This document shows positions 23,478-30,322 of a stretch of DNA of 54,000 nt, piece after piece. The stretch lies in the IMG/VR virus record IMGVR_UViG_3300042691_023213, positions 1 to 54,000 of that record; one strand, written 5' to 3'. Below the pieces are notes generated by a model. That model saw only the letters and a list, made by a program, of their open reading frames with translations, was not told where the DNA came from and did not search any database. Each line of letters starts with the position of its first letter. Within the stretch, counting starts at the first letter, position 1. Made by a program: the position numbers and the translations under genes. The stretch comes from a virus.

Positions 23478-23956
23478 GGGCGTTGTCGCTTGTAGGGAAT
23501 AGGGGGAATCGGCTGGTTGGCAAGGGCGGCTTCGTATTGAGAGAGCACGAACTTGAGACCGTACTGCCTGATCCGATAGTAGACCGCTTGAACCTTGAGC
23601 GAGAGGGTGGCGGCGATGAGGGGGATCTTGGAGCGACGTCGGCGAGAGGAGGTGATGCGAGAGACGCGAGGAGGTGGGCTGTCGGGGTCTTCTGAGGAGG
23701 AGGCGGCGAGGAGGGTGCGGTTGTTGTCGTAGCAGGAGGAGCAGCGGAGCCGGTTGTTACGGCGTGCGATGCAGAGGGAGGAGGCGGAGCGGACGAGGAT
23801 GGTGCCGCAGCAGGTGGCCCGGACGTTGAAGAAGTTGTTGTTGAGATGGCGGGCGTGGAAAGAGAGAACGACGAAGGGACCGAATTGCTGGTTGATGTAG
23901 GTGGTCTGGGGCTTGTGGGAGAAGTCAGGTGGAGGCGTGGATGGTGCATTCGGCAA
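23102..23956 (-). CDS. Zinc-type DNA-binding protein (HNH/AP2-associated fold), start uncertain
   Basis: The unique part, 23478-23924, encodes QFGPFVVLSFHARHLNNNF, then ATCCGTILVRSASSLC and CSSCYDNN, the layout of the phage 'FG.L.V...C.CG......L..G...SCGC' zinc domain often found in HNH/AP2 homing-type or regulatory proteins. A basic stretch (SSRRRRSKIPL) then resembles a recognition helix region, followed by VYYRIRQYGLKF. Possible starts are TTG 23956 or codons further inside the polymerase gene. The frame stays open 376 bases into the nuclease gene as a Ser/Pro-rich tail. It shares a 23-base exact repeat with the polymerase gene. Confidence 0.45.
   Translation of the reverse strand: MPNAPSTPPPDFSHKPQTTYINQQFGPFVVLSFHARHLNNNFFNVRATCCGTILVRSASSLCIARRNNRLRCSSCYDNNRTLLAASSSEDPDSPPPRVSRITSSRRRRSKIPLIAATLSLKVQAVYYRIRQYGLKFVLSQYEAALANQPIPPIPYKRQRPCQPSTPSSSTRVSSTRSPSPPRSTQSPAHARPKVGSSASTNSFARFRPGITRSPVPLPAASSSEKAPPPNSARTSSLTTEPEPSPLSTVSPPFPSPSSSSNATLPSSSSQPLLGPTTPAPPSTT
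23708..23730 (-). repeat. 23-base exact direct repeat A, copy 1 (encodes DNNRTLL)
   Basis: Identical to 25074-25096. In both places the minus-strand gene reads DNNRTLL, although the two proteins are unrelated. Confidence 0.75.
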
Positions 23957-26036
23957 CGAGAGGGACGTAGTGTCCGTAGTGCTCGCAGATGTGGGACCAA
24001 TAGCCCGTAGTCGCAATGCGTTCAACCGCATCTTGATAGAGGGCGAGGTAGGCCGAGAGGGCTGAGGGGTGGCAGTCGGTGTAGCAAGCGTCGTGGACAT
24101 CGAGGAAGGGAGCGATGAGTCCGTGAGAGAGGAGGGAGCGGGCTTCTTTGGATGAGAGTGCTGCATGTTCGATGGCTCGCTGGACGGTGGCAGCTGTCGT
24201 TTGGATGGGGCAGTTTAGGACTTCGGAGGTGATGTAGGCTTGGTCTTCGTTAGTGGGATCGAAGTCGGTGAAGGAGCGGCCTGCGCCGGTGAAGGGCAGG
24301 GTGATGTGGCCAAGACGGCGGGTGTCGGCGATGAGGCGGCACTGCCAATCGTAGAGAACGGGGCGGAGGGTGGGGCGGGAGCGGACAATGGAGAGGAAGA
24401 AGTCGAAGGGGAAGAGACGGCCTGTGTCCTTGAGCATGGAGGCTTGCATCCGCTTGGCGAACGCCCAGTAGAGGTCGGAGAAGTTCAGCTTCTTGGCCCA
24501 CTGGCGAGGGTCCTTGCGCATGTCGCCGCACTTGAAGTCGGGTGAGGACAGGATGGAAGGGCCGAAGACGAAGACCGCGCGTTTGGTGTGGAGGTCCGGC
24601 TTGGGAAGCTGGTACTCGGTGATGAGGGTGGGCTCACCAGAGAGCACGCCGGGCACGCGAAGCTCAATCTGGGAGAGGTCGTGCGAGACGATGGAGCCGC
24701 CACGGTAGCGGGAGCGGAGGCACTTCTTGACGACGGGCGGGAAGGTCTGGGCGGCGGGCTTCTTGAAGGAGAGCCGGACTTGGGACTGACCGCCGCTGTC
24801 ACCTGCTGTCGAGTCTTTGCCCTCCTGCGAAGGGGTGACGAAGATGGAGGGATAGGCGAGCAGAACGTCCGGGTCATAGCCCCCAGCAAACACACCTTGA
24901 GTGGGGGGTTTGATAGCGACGGAAGTGGTGTCGCGCGAGCCGTCGGAGCGTGGGTTGCGTGAGCCGTGGAGGAGGGGGTAGAGGTAGGTGGAGATGACTT
25001 TGTTGAGGCGGGAGCAGGAGGTCCACTCGGTGAAAGCGGGACGGAGTGGCGAAGTGGGAGAGAGGAGGGAGAGGAGGAGGGTGCGGTTGTTGTCGTCGGT
25101 GGAGACTTTGCCGGTGCCAGTGCGGTTGATGAGACGGTGAGAGAGGATGGTGGGGAGGTTGAGAGAGGAAAGGATGTCAGGAGAGGAGTCGATCTCGTCG
25201 ATGGCTCGGTCGATGAAGGATTGGCGGGAAGCGGTAGAGCCTTCGCCATTGAGGGTTAGGCCGTGGGTGAGGGTGGCGGCAGCGGCTGCGTCGGCCCGAG
25301 TGAGGTGGTCGGAGAGGGTGGAGGAGAGGGCGGAGGCAGAGAGGGGTATGCCGGACTCGATGAAGGTGAGGGCGATGTCGAGGGTGGCGGAGTAGAAGGA
25401 GGCGGCAGATGCTGAGAGTTTGGGGGAAGAGGGGCCATGCTTGGAGATGATGGAACGGGTGAGGGCGCGAGCGAGGAGGACAACGTTGTGGGAGTCTTGG
25501 GCGCAGTAGTGTTGAGCTTCAGGCGAGTGAGGAGAAGGGAAGCGGGAGCCGGAACGAAGAGTGGAGTCGGAGTAGGAATAGATGTTGAAGACAGGGCCGA
25601 GGTCCTTGAGAGAGCGTTCGGGGCGAGCGTCGTTGTCGAGGTAGTTGAGGATGGTGGTGTCGATGATGGGAATGCCGAGGGGCAGGCAGGAGCGGAGTCC
25701 GAAGTAGCGGAGGAAGGAGCGGTCGTAGTTGATGTTGTGACCGAGGAGGTGGGTGGCACGGGAGAGCCACTCGCGGAGCCAGCGAACGTGGGTGGGATTG
25801 TGGAGAAGGAAGAGGCGGGTGTCGATGGGCTCGATGCTGGCGAGCCACTCGTAGCCGGGGGCTGGATCAGCGCGAACGAGGGTGACGGAGATGAGGGGGA
25901 CGGCACGGGCGAGGGTGCTGATGCCGGATTGGCCGTGGATGCGGGCGGGGTGGAAGTGGTCGGAATGGGGGAGGGGGCGGTTGAAAGCGTCTCGCTCAAA
26001 GGCTGAGCTGGTTTCGCAGTCGATGGAGAGGACCAT
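23925..26036 (-). CDS. PolA-family DNA polymerase with 3'-5' exonuclease domain
   Basis: A 703-residue replicative polymerase. The exonuclease domain has SIDCETS (D6, E8), HNINYD (D105) and YCAQDSHNV (D181). The polymerase domain has TGTGKVS at about 306-312, motif A SHDLSQIELR (D453), motif B RKDPRQWAKKLNFSDLYW (R507-W524, where the usual YG is YW) and motif C LDVHDA (H648, D649), where the usual Glu after HD is Ala. A repeat copy (24893-24908) is read as PPTQG at residues 377-381, between the thumb and motif A. ATG 26036 is set by the conserved exo I start. The C-terminus contains WSHICEH (shared repeat). Confidence 0.9.
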   Translation of the reverse strand: MVLSIDCETSSAFERDAFNRPLPHSDHFHPARIHGQSGISTLARAVPLISVTLVRADPAPGYEWLASIEPIDTRLFLLHNPTHVRWLREWLSRATHLLGHNINYDRSFLRYFGLRSCLPLGIPIIDTTILNYLDNDARPERSLKDLGPVFNIYSYSDSTLRSGSRFPSPHSPEAQHYCAQDSHNVVLLARALTRSIISKHGPSSPKLSASAASFYSATLDIALTFIESGIPLSASALSSTLSDHLTRADAAAAATLTHGLTLNGEGSTASRQSFIDRAIDEIDSSPDILSSLNLPTILSHRLINRTGTGKVSTDDNNRTLLLSLLSPTSPLRPAFTEWTSCSRLNKVISTYLYPLLHGSRNPRSDGSRDTTSVAIKPPTQGVFAGGYDPDVLLAYPSIFVTPSQEGKDSTAGDSGGQSQVRLSFKKPAAQTFPPVVKKCLRSRYRGGSIVSHDLSQIELRVPGVLSGEPTLITEYQLPKPDLHTKRAVFVFGPSILSSPDFKCGDMRKDPRQWAKKLNFSDLYWAFAKRMQASMLKDTGRLFPFDFFLSIVRSRPTLRPVLYDWQCRLIADTRRLGHITLPFTGAGRSFTDFDPTNEDQAYITSEVLNCPIQTTAATVQRAIEHAALSSKEARSLLSHGLIAPFLDVHDACYTDCHPSALSAYLALYQDAVERIATTGYWSHICEHYGHYVPLVAECTIHAST
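23979..24000 (-). repeat. 22-base exact direct repeat B, copy 1 (encodes WSHICEH)
   Basis: Identical to 32318-32339. Both copies are near the 3' end of their gene and read WSHICEH. Confidence 0.75.
24893..24908 (+). repeat. Dispersed repeat, copy 11 (inside the DNA polymerase gene)
   Basis: Perfect consensus. Read on the minus strand as PPTQGV, in a variable stretch before motif A. Confidence 0.9.
25074..25096 (-). repeat. 23-base exact direct repeat A, copy 2
   Basis: Identical to 23708-23730. Encodes DNNRTLL at about residues 315-321 of the polymerase. Confidence 0.75.
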
Positions 26037-26076
26037 GTGAAGTCCAGCAGAGAGAGGAGGTTGGGTTCGAGGAGGG

Positions 26077-26511
26077 TCAGTTCGAGGCAGAGGGCAACGG
26101 CGAGGATGGGGCAGGGGGCGACGGCGGAACGGTAGTAGTCTCCGTTGATGACGTAGGTGGCGTGGAAGAGGCCGCGTTGGTGTCCGAGAGGCGAGCACGC
26201 ACCGACGTCAAGAAAGGTAGCAGGGAGGCACGGAGGTCGCGGGGTGTCTTGAGGACCGAGTAGTTGAGGATCGTTGATATGGCGGCGAGGTCTTCGGGAC
26301 ACAGGAGAGCCTTGTGGGTCTGAAGGAAGGCGACGTCGTCCATGAACGCGAGATAGGTGGGCAGGACGCTGGCGAGTTCGGCGAGGGAAGAACGGGTGAG
26401 GTGAATGGAGGAGTGCTGGGACTCGCCTTCGGGGGTGAAGCTGGAAAAGTGGCAGGCCAGCAAGGGGTTGGGGGAGGTGAAGGTGCTGACGAAGTGGGCG
26501 TTGAAGTTCAT
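26077..26511 (-). CDS. Hypothetical protein upstream of the polymerase; frame near the 3' end uncertain
   Basis: A 144-residue protein starting at ATG 26511 (MNFNAHFVSTF) with AAAGGACC upstream. Residues 1-105 look globular (LLACHFSSFTPEG, LAAISTILNYSVLKTPRDL). The last 35 are Ser/Thr/Pro low complexity. In the same stretch another minus frame reads GLFHATYVINGDYYRSAV and LELTLLEPNLLSLLDF, which looks more protein-like, so a frameshift or a second small gene ahead of the polymerase is possible. Unrecognised. Confidence 0.45.
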   Translation of the reverse strand: MNFNAHFVSTFTSPNPLLACHFSSFTPEGESQHSSIHLTRSSLAELASVLPTYLAFMDDVAFLQTHKALLCPEDLAAISTILNYSVLKTPRDLRASLLPFLTSVRARLSDTNAASSTPPTSSTETTTVPPSPPAPSSPLPSASN

Positions 26512-26645
26512 GGGCGGTCCTTTCGGCGGGTGTGGAACCACTCGCGGATGCGAGCGTCGAGGTCGGAGATGCGAGGGCCGATGTCGGATTTGGGTGTGTT
26601 GCTCATGCCACGATATATCGAACTCGCGGCGATATCGTGCATCGT

Positions 26646-26855
26646 TCAATTTCGTGGCGAAATCGACGCGACTCTCCTACACGCCCCCGCCGCCAACTCC
26701 AAGCACGTCGGACACAAGCCGCCGCCGTAGACCGTTTCCCGCTCGCACGCCTCGCACGGGCCGGGCTGGTTGCACTTGGCGCGGTCCGTGGCGGTTGCCC
26801 GCTCCTGACGGGCGAATGCGTCTAGTATCGCAGCGATGCGGGTGTAGACGGTCAT
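26646..26855 (-). CDS. Small zinc-finger protein (two CxxC)
   Basis: A 69-residue protein. ATG 26855 overlaps the upstream stop (ATGA). An N-terminal helix is followed by CEACERETVYGGGLCPTC, two CxxC pairs 12 residues apart, a classic small zinc-ribbon. It is the last gene of a five- to six-gene block in which every junction is a 4-base overlap and whose base composition differs from the neighbours. It could act as a transcriptional or protein-interaction module; nothing more specific can be said. Confidence 0.6.
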   Translation of the reverse strand: MTVYTRIAAILDAFARQERATATDRAKCNQPGPCEACERETVYGGGLCPTCLELAAGACRRVASISPRN

Positions 26856-27250
26856 TCGCCAGCCTCCTGCTTCGCCGCCAACGCTGCCAGAAGGTAGCGG
26901 TCGCGGGTTTCGTCGTTGGTGTCGGGGCACTTGGCAAGTACGCGGTACCCCCATTTCTCTTTCTTCACGGCTCGCCATTCAAGCCAGATGCCAGATGCGC
27001 ACCCAGTTTCAACGAGACACGCCCTGACCCCCTCCGGCATCGCGGACGCGGCATCGTCGAGGGTGGGCGGGAAGGGGTGTGTTGCCTGTCCACGGCTCCA
27101 TCCGCCATAGAGAAGACGACCCAGCCGATCCCGTTTTGTCCATTCGACGTTTGCAGGAGCGTCGGGATTGGTCTTTGGTGCGAACCACCCCGCCCGCTCT
27201 GCGTGCCAGTCGCAGAGTTGGGCCGTGGTCATGGTGTGGAGGTTCTTCAC
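26852..27250 (-). CDS. Hypothetical protein of the inserted small-gene block
   Basis: A 132-residue protein. GTG 27250 is chosen because AAGGAGG lies at 7-base spacing and the codon overlaps the previous stop (GTGA). The sequence is globular and Trp/aromatic-rich (MTTAQLCDWHAERAGWFAPK, RACLVETGCASGIWLEW). The stop overlaps the next ATG. Unrecognised. Confidence 0.6.
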   Translation of the reverse strand: MKNLHTMTTAQLCDWHAERAGWFAPKTNPDAPANVEWTKRDRLGRLLYGGWSRGQATHPFPPTLDDAASAMPEGVRACLVETGCASGIWLEWRAVKKEKWGYRVLAKCPDTNDETRDRYLLAALAAKQEAGE

Positions 27251-27420
27251 TTCTTCCCCTCCTTCCGCCCCGCCCTGCGACCGGCGAGGTAGCCCGCGAG
27301 GTAGCCGTCCTTGTACTCTTCCTCGTGGGTCGGCAACAGGCCCACCATGTTGTTCCACTTTTTCGCGGCCTTGTCTCTGATCTGCTTCGACGTGAGCGGC
27401 TTGGGGTGCTTCTTCTTCAT
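27247..27420 (-). CDS. Small Lys-rich hypothetical protein (57 aa)
   Basis: Starts MKKKHPKPLTSKQIRDKAAK and ends RRAGRKEGKK, basic at both ends. The C-terminus has a direct internal repeat, GYLAGYLAG, within an EEEYKDGYLAGYLAGRRAGR segment. Translation is supported by ATGA/GTGA overlaps with both neighbours, and its 3' end provides the Shine-Dalgarno of the next gene. Unrecognised. Confidence 0.6.
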   Translation of the reverse strand: MKKKHPKPLTSKQIRDKAAKKWNNMVGLLPTHEEEYKDGYLAGYLAGRRAGRKEGKK

Positions 27421-27596
27421 GCCTTCTCCTTATGCTCTTTCCAGCGGGTGTACGGGTCTAAGTTCTTTGGTCGGTTACTCTCATTCCATACTAAACAACA
27501 GTCACGGCAGGCGCAAAGCGAAGAAGGCGGATCTCTCCAATAGGCAACGATGATCTTGACCGACCGGCACTGCGGGCACGTCATGCGGTCGGTCAT
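27417..27596 (-). CDS. Small zinc-ribbon protein (59 aa)
   Basis: Starts MTDRMTCPQCRSVKIIVAYW and contains CACRDCC, so a CPQC...CxxC type zinc ribbon followed by a basic tail (YTRWKEHKEKA). Such short ribbons in phages can bind nucleic acid or modify host transcription. It is coupled on both sides by ATGA overlaps and lies in the same operon as the other zinc protein at 26646. Confidence 0.65.
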   Translation of the reverse strand: MTDRMTCPQCRSVKIIVAYWRDPPSSLCACRDCCLVWNESNRPKNLDPYTRWKEHKEKA

Positions 27597-27940
27597 GCCT
27601 TCTCCTCTCTTGCCGCTTCGGCGGCTTCGGGGGTGGAGTAGCAGTCGGACACGGGGCAGTAGAAGAACTTCTCCCCCTCTTCAATCTCGATTGAGAACCC
27701 ATCTTCGGGGTGTTCGATGAAACACTCACTCGGCTTGGCGTGCTTCGGGTGCCAGACCTTCATGCCGAGCCGTGCGAACTTCCCGTCCCTCGTGATCTGG
27801 CCCGCCGCCTTCGCGTCGGCCTCGATCTGGCGTAGGCGGGTGAGTTCCGCGATGGCACGGTCGCGGATGAACCCCGCGCTCGTAACGTTTCGCCCGAGCA
27901 GCATCCGCAGTTCCTCGATCAGATCGGGTAGTTTGTTCAC
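27593..27940 (-). CDS. Hypothetical protein of the small-gene block
   Basis: A 115-residue protein. The N-terminal half is helical (LIEELRMLLGRNVTSAGFI, IAELTRLRQIEADAKAAG); the C-terminal half holds KVWHPKHAKPSECFI, then FFYCPVSDCYSTPEAAE. The single CPVSDC pair with nearby His could bind zinc. ATG 27940 overlaps the preceding stop. Unrecognised. Confidence 0.6.
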   Translation of the reverse strand: MNKLPDLIEELRMLLGRNVTSAGFIRDRAIAELTRLRQIEADAKAAGQITRDGKFARLGMKVWHPKHAKPSECFIEHPEDGFSIEIEEGEKFFYCPVSDCYSTPEAAEAAREEKA

Positions 27941-28368
27941 TTGCTGTTCTCCTGTGCCCTTGCCGCTTCGATCGCGGCGCGGGCGGTGGGGTTGGCGTTC
28001 ACGGCGTCAATATCCGAATAGCCCATGCGGTTCACGTCCTCGACATCGTGCCGCTTTCGCCAAGTGTGGCATTCCTTCGCCAACACCCTCACGGCCTCGC
28101 GGAGTTCGGTGATCTGGGTTCGCATCTCGTCGGCGGTGCGATAGGCAGACAGCACAAGGCTGTGGCCGACAAACTGCCGAAGCGGTGCAATCTCCGCCTC
28201 CAACTTCCTGATCCTCGCGTTCGCGGCTTCGAGCGGGGCGGCGAGGGCTGAGATGACGCCAGTATCGACGAGTAGGCCGCCGCTTTCTGCGCCGTTCGTC
28301 CAATCCAGCCGCCGGAAATCAACCATGATCGCGTCCATCTGTTCGTACTCGGGGGTGGGGTCGGTCAT
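27937..28368 (-). CDS. Coiled-coil hypothetical protein, first gene of the small-gene block
   Basis: A 143-residue protein with a central coiled coil (about residues 45-105; NARIRKLEAEIAPLRQF, MRTQITELREAVRVLAKE). ATG 28368 has AAGGAG at 7-base spacing inside CCCCCCGCAAGGAG, which resembles a shortened copy of the dispersed repeat. It starts the block 26646-28368, where each stop overlaps the next start by 4 bases and codon use is balanced rather than pyrimidine-rich. Unrecognised. Confidence 0.6.
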   Translation of the reverse strand: MTDPTPEYEQMDAIMVDFRRLDWTNGAESGGLLVDTGVISALAAPLEAANARIRKLEAEIAPLRQFVGHSLVLSAYRTADEMRTQITELREAVRVLAKECHTWRKRHDVEDVNRMGYSDIDAVNANPTARAAIEAARAQENSK

Positions 28369-28389
28369 TGCGGGGCTCCTTGCGGGGGG

Positions 28390-28842
28390 CTAGAGGTCGG
28401 CGTTGGTGGTGTTGAGGGCAGAGGCGATACAGGCGGCGCGGAAGGTCGCGGCGTCCTTGTTGCTTGCGCGCGCAGAAGCGACGCACTTGTCGCCAGCGGT
28501 GAAGATGTCACAGATCCAGTTTGCGCATTCTGCGTGTGCTAATCCGATGTAGTATTTCTGGGGGGTGCCGACTGGTTGGGCTTTGATGCAGAGGGCACGG
28601 AGTTCGCGTTGCTTTTCAGCGGCGAGCACGGCCCATGCCGAGGCTGCGGTGGAGTAGAGGCGGGACATGGCGTAGCGGGTGGTGGTGGCGTGGGAGATCA
28701 TCCAGTCACCGCTGGGTTGGGTGATGATGTCCCAGAACGTGATCTTGCGGACCTCGTCTTTGTCGATGTAGAAGAGGGGGTCGCTGGGGGAGAGGGAGGA
28801 GAGTTTGGTGCCGCAGGCGAGGGTGACTTCGGAGAGTTTCAT
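28390..28842 (-). CDS. Hypothetical protein with several Cys
   Basis: A 150-residue protein starting MKLSEVTLACGTKLSSLS. Helical, with conserved-looking Cys at ALCIK, HAECANWICDIF, KCVAS and AACIAS, possibly disulfide or metal-binding. ATG 28842 overlaps the preceding stop (ATGA) and has AAGG upstream in a C-rich leader. Unrecognised. Confidence 0.55.
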   Translation of the reverse strand: MKLSEVTLACGTKLSSLSPSDPLFYIDKDEVRKITFWDIITQPSGDWMISHATTTRYAMSRLYSTAASAWAVLAAEKQRELRALCIKAQPVGTPQKYYIGLAHAECANWICDIFTAGDKCVASARASNKDAATFRAACIASALNTTNADL

Positions 28843-29123
28843 GGGTGGGCCTTGGGGGGAGGGAGGGAGAAGCGGCGGGTGGGCGTTTGGGGACCGAGCG
28901 AGACGGAGAAGGCGGACATGCGAGCGAGCCAGTTGGTCAGGGCGTGGAGGTGGCGGAGTTCGGCTCGGGTGGGTGGTTGGGGTTTGATGGAGCGGGAGCG
29001 GTATTCGAGGGAGTAGGAGGAGTGGAGGAGCTGGAGTCCAGCGATGACTGAGGAAGTGAGGACGGGGCAGCGAGGGTGGGAGAAGTAGTGGACTCGGGGC
29101 TTTCGTCGGGCTGGGCTGGGCAT
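28839..29123 (-). CDS. Small basic hypothetical protein
   Basis: A 94-residue protein starting MPSPARRKPRVHYFSHPR, basic at the N-terminus, then a helical segment (ELRHLHALTNWLARMSAF). Its end is coupled to the next gene by ATGA. The frame of the upstream gene (28937-29299) covers much of the same DNA, so only one of the two overlapping stretches may be under selection; the N-terminal and helical parts here look genuine. Confidence 0.4.
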   Translation of the reverse strand: MPSPARRKPRVHYFSHPRCPVLTSSVIAGLQLLHSSYSLEYRSRSIKPQPPTRAELRHLHALTNWLARMSAFSVSLGPQTPTRRFSLPPPKAHP

Positions 29124-29299
29124 GTGTCCTCGCTGGAGAGGAAGGTGAGATAGCGAAGAACGTCGCTCAGGTCACGAGATTGAGCGGACGTGGGCATCGA
29201 ATCAGGGTCGGGCAAGATGGATACGAGCCAACCGATCTTGCGCCGGAGCTTCTGGGTGAGACGGGGCCGGTAGTTGTGTGGAGTAGGTGGGATGAGCAT
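28937..29299 (-). CDS. Hypothetical protein with low-complexity tail
   Basis: A 120-residue protein starting MLIPPTPHNYRPRLTQKLRR. The first 65 residues look globular (KIGWLVSILPDPDSM, DLSDVLRYLTFLSSEDTC). The last 55 are Ser/Pro/Thr-rich and overlap the next gene by 187 bases. Same 'overlapping tail' pattern as several other genes here. Unrecognised. Confidence 0.45.
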   Translation of the reverse strand: MLIPPTPHNYRPRLTQKLRRKIGWLVSILPDPDSMPTSAQSRDLSDVLRYLTFLSSEDTCPAQPDESPESTTSPTLAAPSSLPQSSLDSSSSTPPTPSNTAPAPSNPNHPPEPNSATSTP

Positions 29300-29325
29300 A
29301 GGTGGGTGGGGGTCAGATGTAGTGC

Positions 29326-29649
29326 TCAGCGTGAGAGGATGTCGGCAGCGAGGCGACGCATGTCGATGAGGATGCGGCGGTCGTAGGTGGTGGGGCAGGT
29401 GGTGGGGCGGAAGGAGAGGGAGTGGGCGGAGCGGAGCGAACGATAGGACTTCAGGAGGGAGGACGAGAAGCGGAGGCGATCGGGAGGCAAGGTGCGGATG
29501 GAGCGGGTGTAGCCCTTGACACGGGACCTGCTGAGGAAGGAGGTGGCACGGGAGACATCATCGCGGAGTTGGTCGGACAGGGTGCGTAGGTCGGAGAGCG
29601 AGTAGCGGGGCTTGACGGGCTTACGGGTGGGGGTGGGGGTGCGTGGCAC
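29326..29649 (-). CDS. Small Ser/Arg-rich basic protein
   Basis: A 107-residue protein with strong positive charge (MPRTPTPTRKPVKPRYSLSD, then FLSRSRVKGYTRSIRTL), with predicted helices in the middle. It begins 3 bases after the stop of the 55-residue gene. Could bind nucleic acid or capsid; unrecognised. Confidence 0.5.
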   Translation of the reverse strand: MPRTPTPTRKPVKPRYSLSDLRTLSDQLRDDVSRATSFLSRSRVKGYTRSIRTLPPDRLRFSSSLLKSYRSLRSAHSLSFRPTTCPTTYDRRILIDMRRLAADILSR

Positions 29650-29652
29650 GGG

Positions 29653-29820
29653 TTACTCCGGGGTGAGGGATTCGCGGGCGGTGAGTTCCGCCTTGAACTG
29701 GCGGAAGGGGATGGCTTTGAGGACGTGGAACTTGCGGGTGGTGCGATAGTCGCCAGCGTTAGCTTTGACCCTGACTGAGACAAGTTTGTTCTGGCGGGGT
29801 GAGCGTCTTGTCTTACCCAT
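29653..29820 (-). CDS. Small basic protein (55 aa)
   Basis: ATG 29820 to TAA 29653. Starts MGKTRRSPRQNKLVSVRVKA and continues NAGDYRTTRKFHVLKAIPF. Basic, with two beta-type segments. The 21-base gap to the upstream gene is almost entirely a copy of the dispersed repeat, whose AAGG provides the ribosome-binding site. Unrecognised. Confidence 0.55.
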   Translation of the reverse strand: MGKTRRSPRQNKLVSVRVKANAGDYRTTRKFHVLKAIPFRQFKAELTARESLTPE

Positions 29821-29826
29821 GTGAAT

Positions 29827-29841
29827 CGCCTTGAGTGGGGG
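29827..29841 (+). repeat. Dispersed repeat, copy 12 (fills the gap between two genes)
   Basis: CGCCTTGAGTGGGGG. The stop of the upstream gene (29842-29844) and the ATG at 29820 flank it, so the intergenic spacer is essentially the repeat. Confidence 0.85.
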
Positions 29842-30081
29842 TTAGCCGACGGAGTTGATGCGGAAGGAACCGTGTATGACGTAGGGGGTTTGCCGCATGA
29901 TGTATTCGCTGAGGTCGGGGGAGACGCATCGCAGATCTCCAGCGAGGTCAATGAGTGCAACGCCGGACACCATGACGACGTAGGGGCTGCCTTCGACGGT
30001 GACGACGGTGTTGGGCGGGAGTTCGCTGACCTTGCGCTTGTGGGGAGAGGTGGGCCGATGGTCGGTACAGACGATGTGCAT
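29842..30081 (-). CDS. Small beta-rich hypothetical protein
   Basis: A 79-residue protein starting MHIVCTDHRPTSPHKRKVSE. Beta-type segments (NTVVTVEGSPYVVMVSGVAL, PYVIHGSFRINSV) suggest a small barrel or sheet. ATG 30081 has AAGG from a degenerate repeat copy about 8-12 bases upstream. Both flanking spacers are repeat copies. Unrecognised. Confidence 0.55.
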   Translation of the reverse strand: MHIVCTDHRPTSPHKRKVSELPPNTVVTVEGSPYVVMVSGVALIDLAGDLRCVSPDLSEYIMRQTPYVIHGSFRINSVG

Positions 30082-30088
30082 GGGTTAG

Positions 30089-30322
30089 TTACCTTGAGTG
30101 AGGGGTGGATGCGAGGAGGGCACGAGCACGAACATAGAGGCAAGTGGGCTCGTGCTCTACGGTTATACCTGTGATATAGCCAAAATGCACCTTGGCCCGG
30201 CAGAAGAAGCACTCGTGACCTTCTACGTTCCCGTAGCGAGTAACTGGTACCATCCAGTCATCCATCTCGGCGAGTTCACGAAAGAGGGAGAAGGGCGTAT
30301 CGGGAGCAGGCTTGTCGCTCAT
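30089..30322 (-). CDS. Small zinc-type protein (CxxC...HxxxC)
   Basis: A 77-residue protein starting MSDKPAPDTPFSLFRELAEM. It has HECFFCRAKV and, 17 residues later, HEPTCLYVRARALL, a CxxC-H-C zinc pattern common in small phage proteins (ending '...C.yvrARaLL'). ATG 30322 has AAGGTG at 7-base spacing supplied by a repeat copy and overlaps the previous stop. Its own last residues come from a degenerate repeat copy. Function unknown. Confidence 0.65.
   Translation of the reverse strand: MSDKPAPDTPFSLFRELAEMDDWMVPVTRYGNVEGHECFFCRAKVHFGYITGITVEHEPTCLYVRARALLASTPHSR
30090..30105 (+). repeat. Dispersed repeat, copy 13 (one mismatch)
   Basis: TACCTTGAGTGAGGGG. On the minus strand it encodes the end of the upstream gene (PHSR then stop) and lies upstream of the ATG at 30081. 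Confidence 0.75.
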
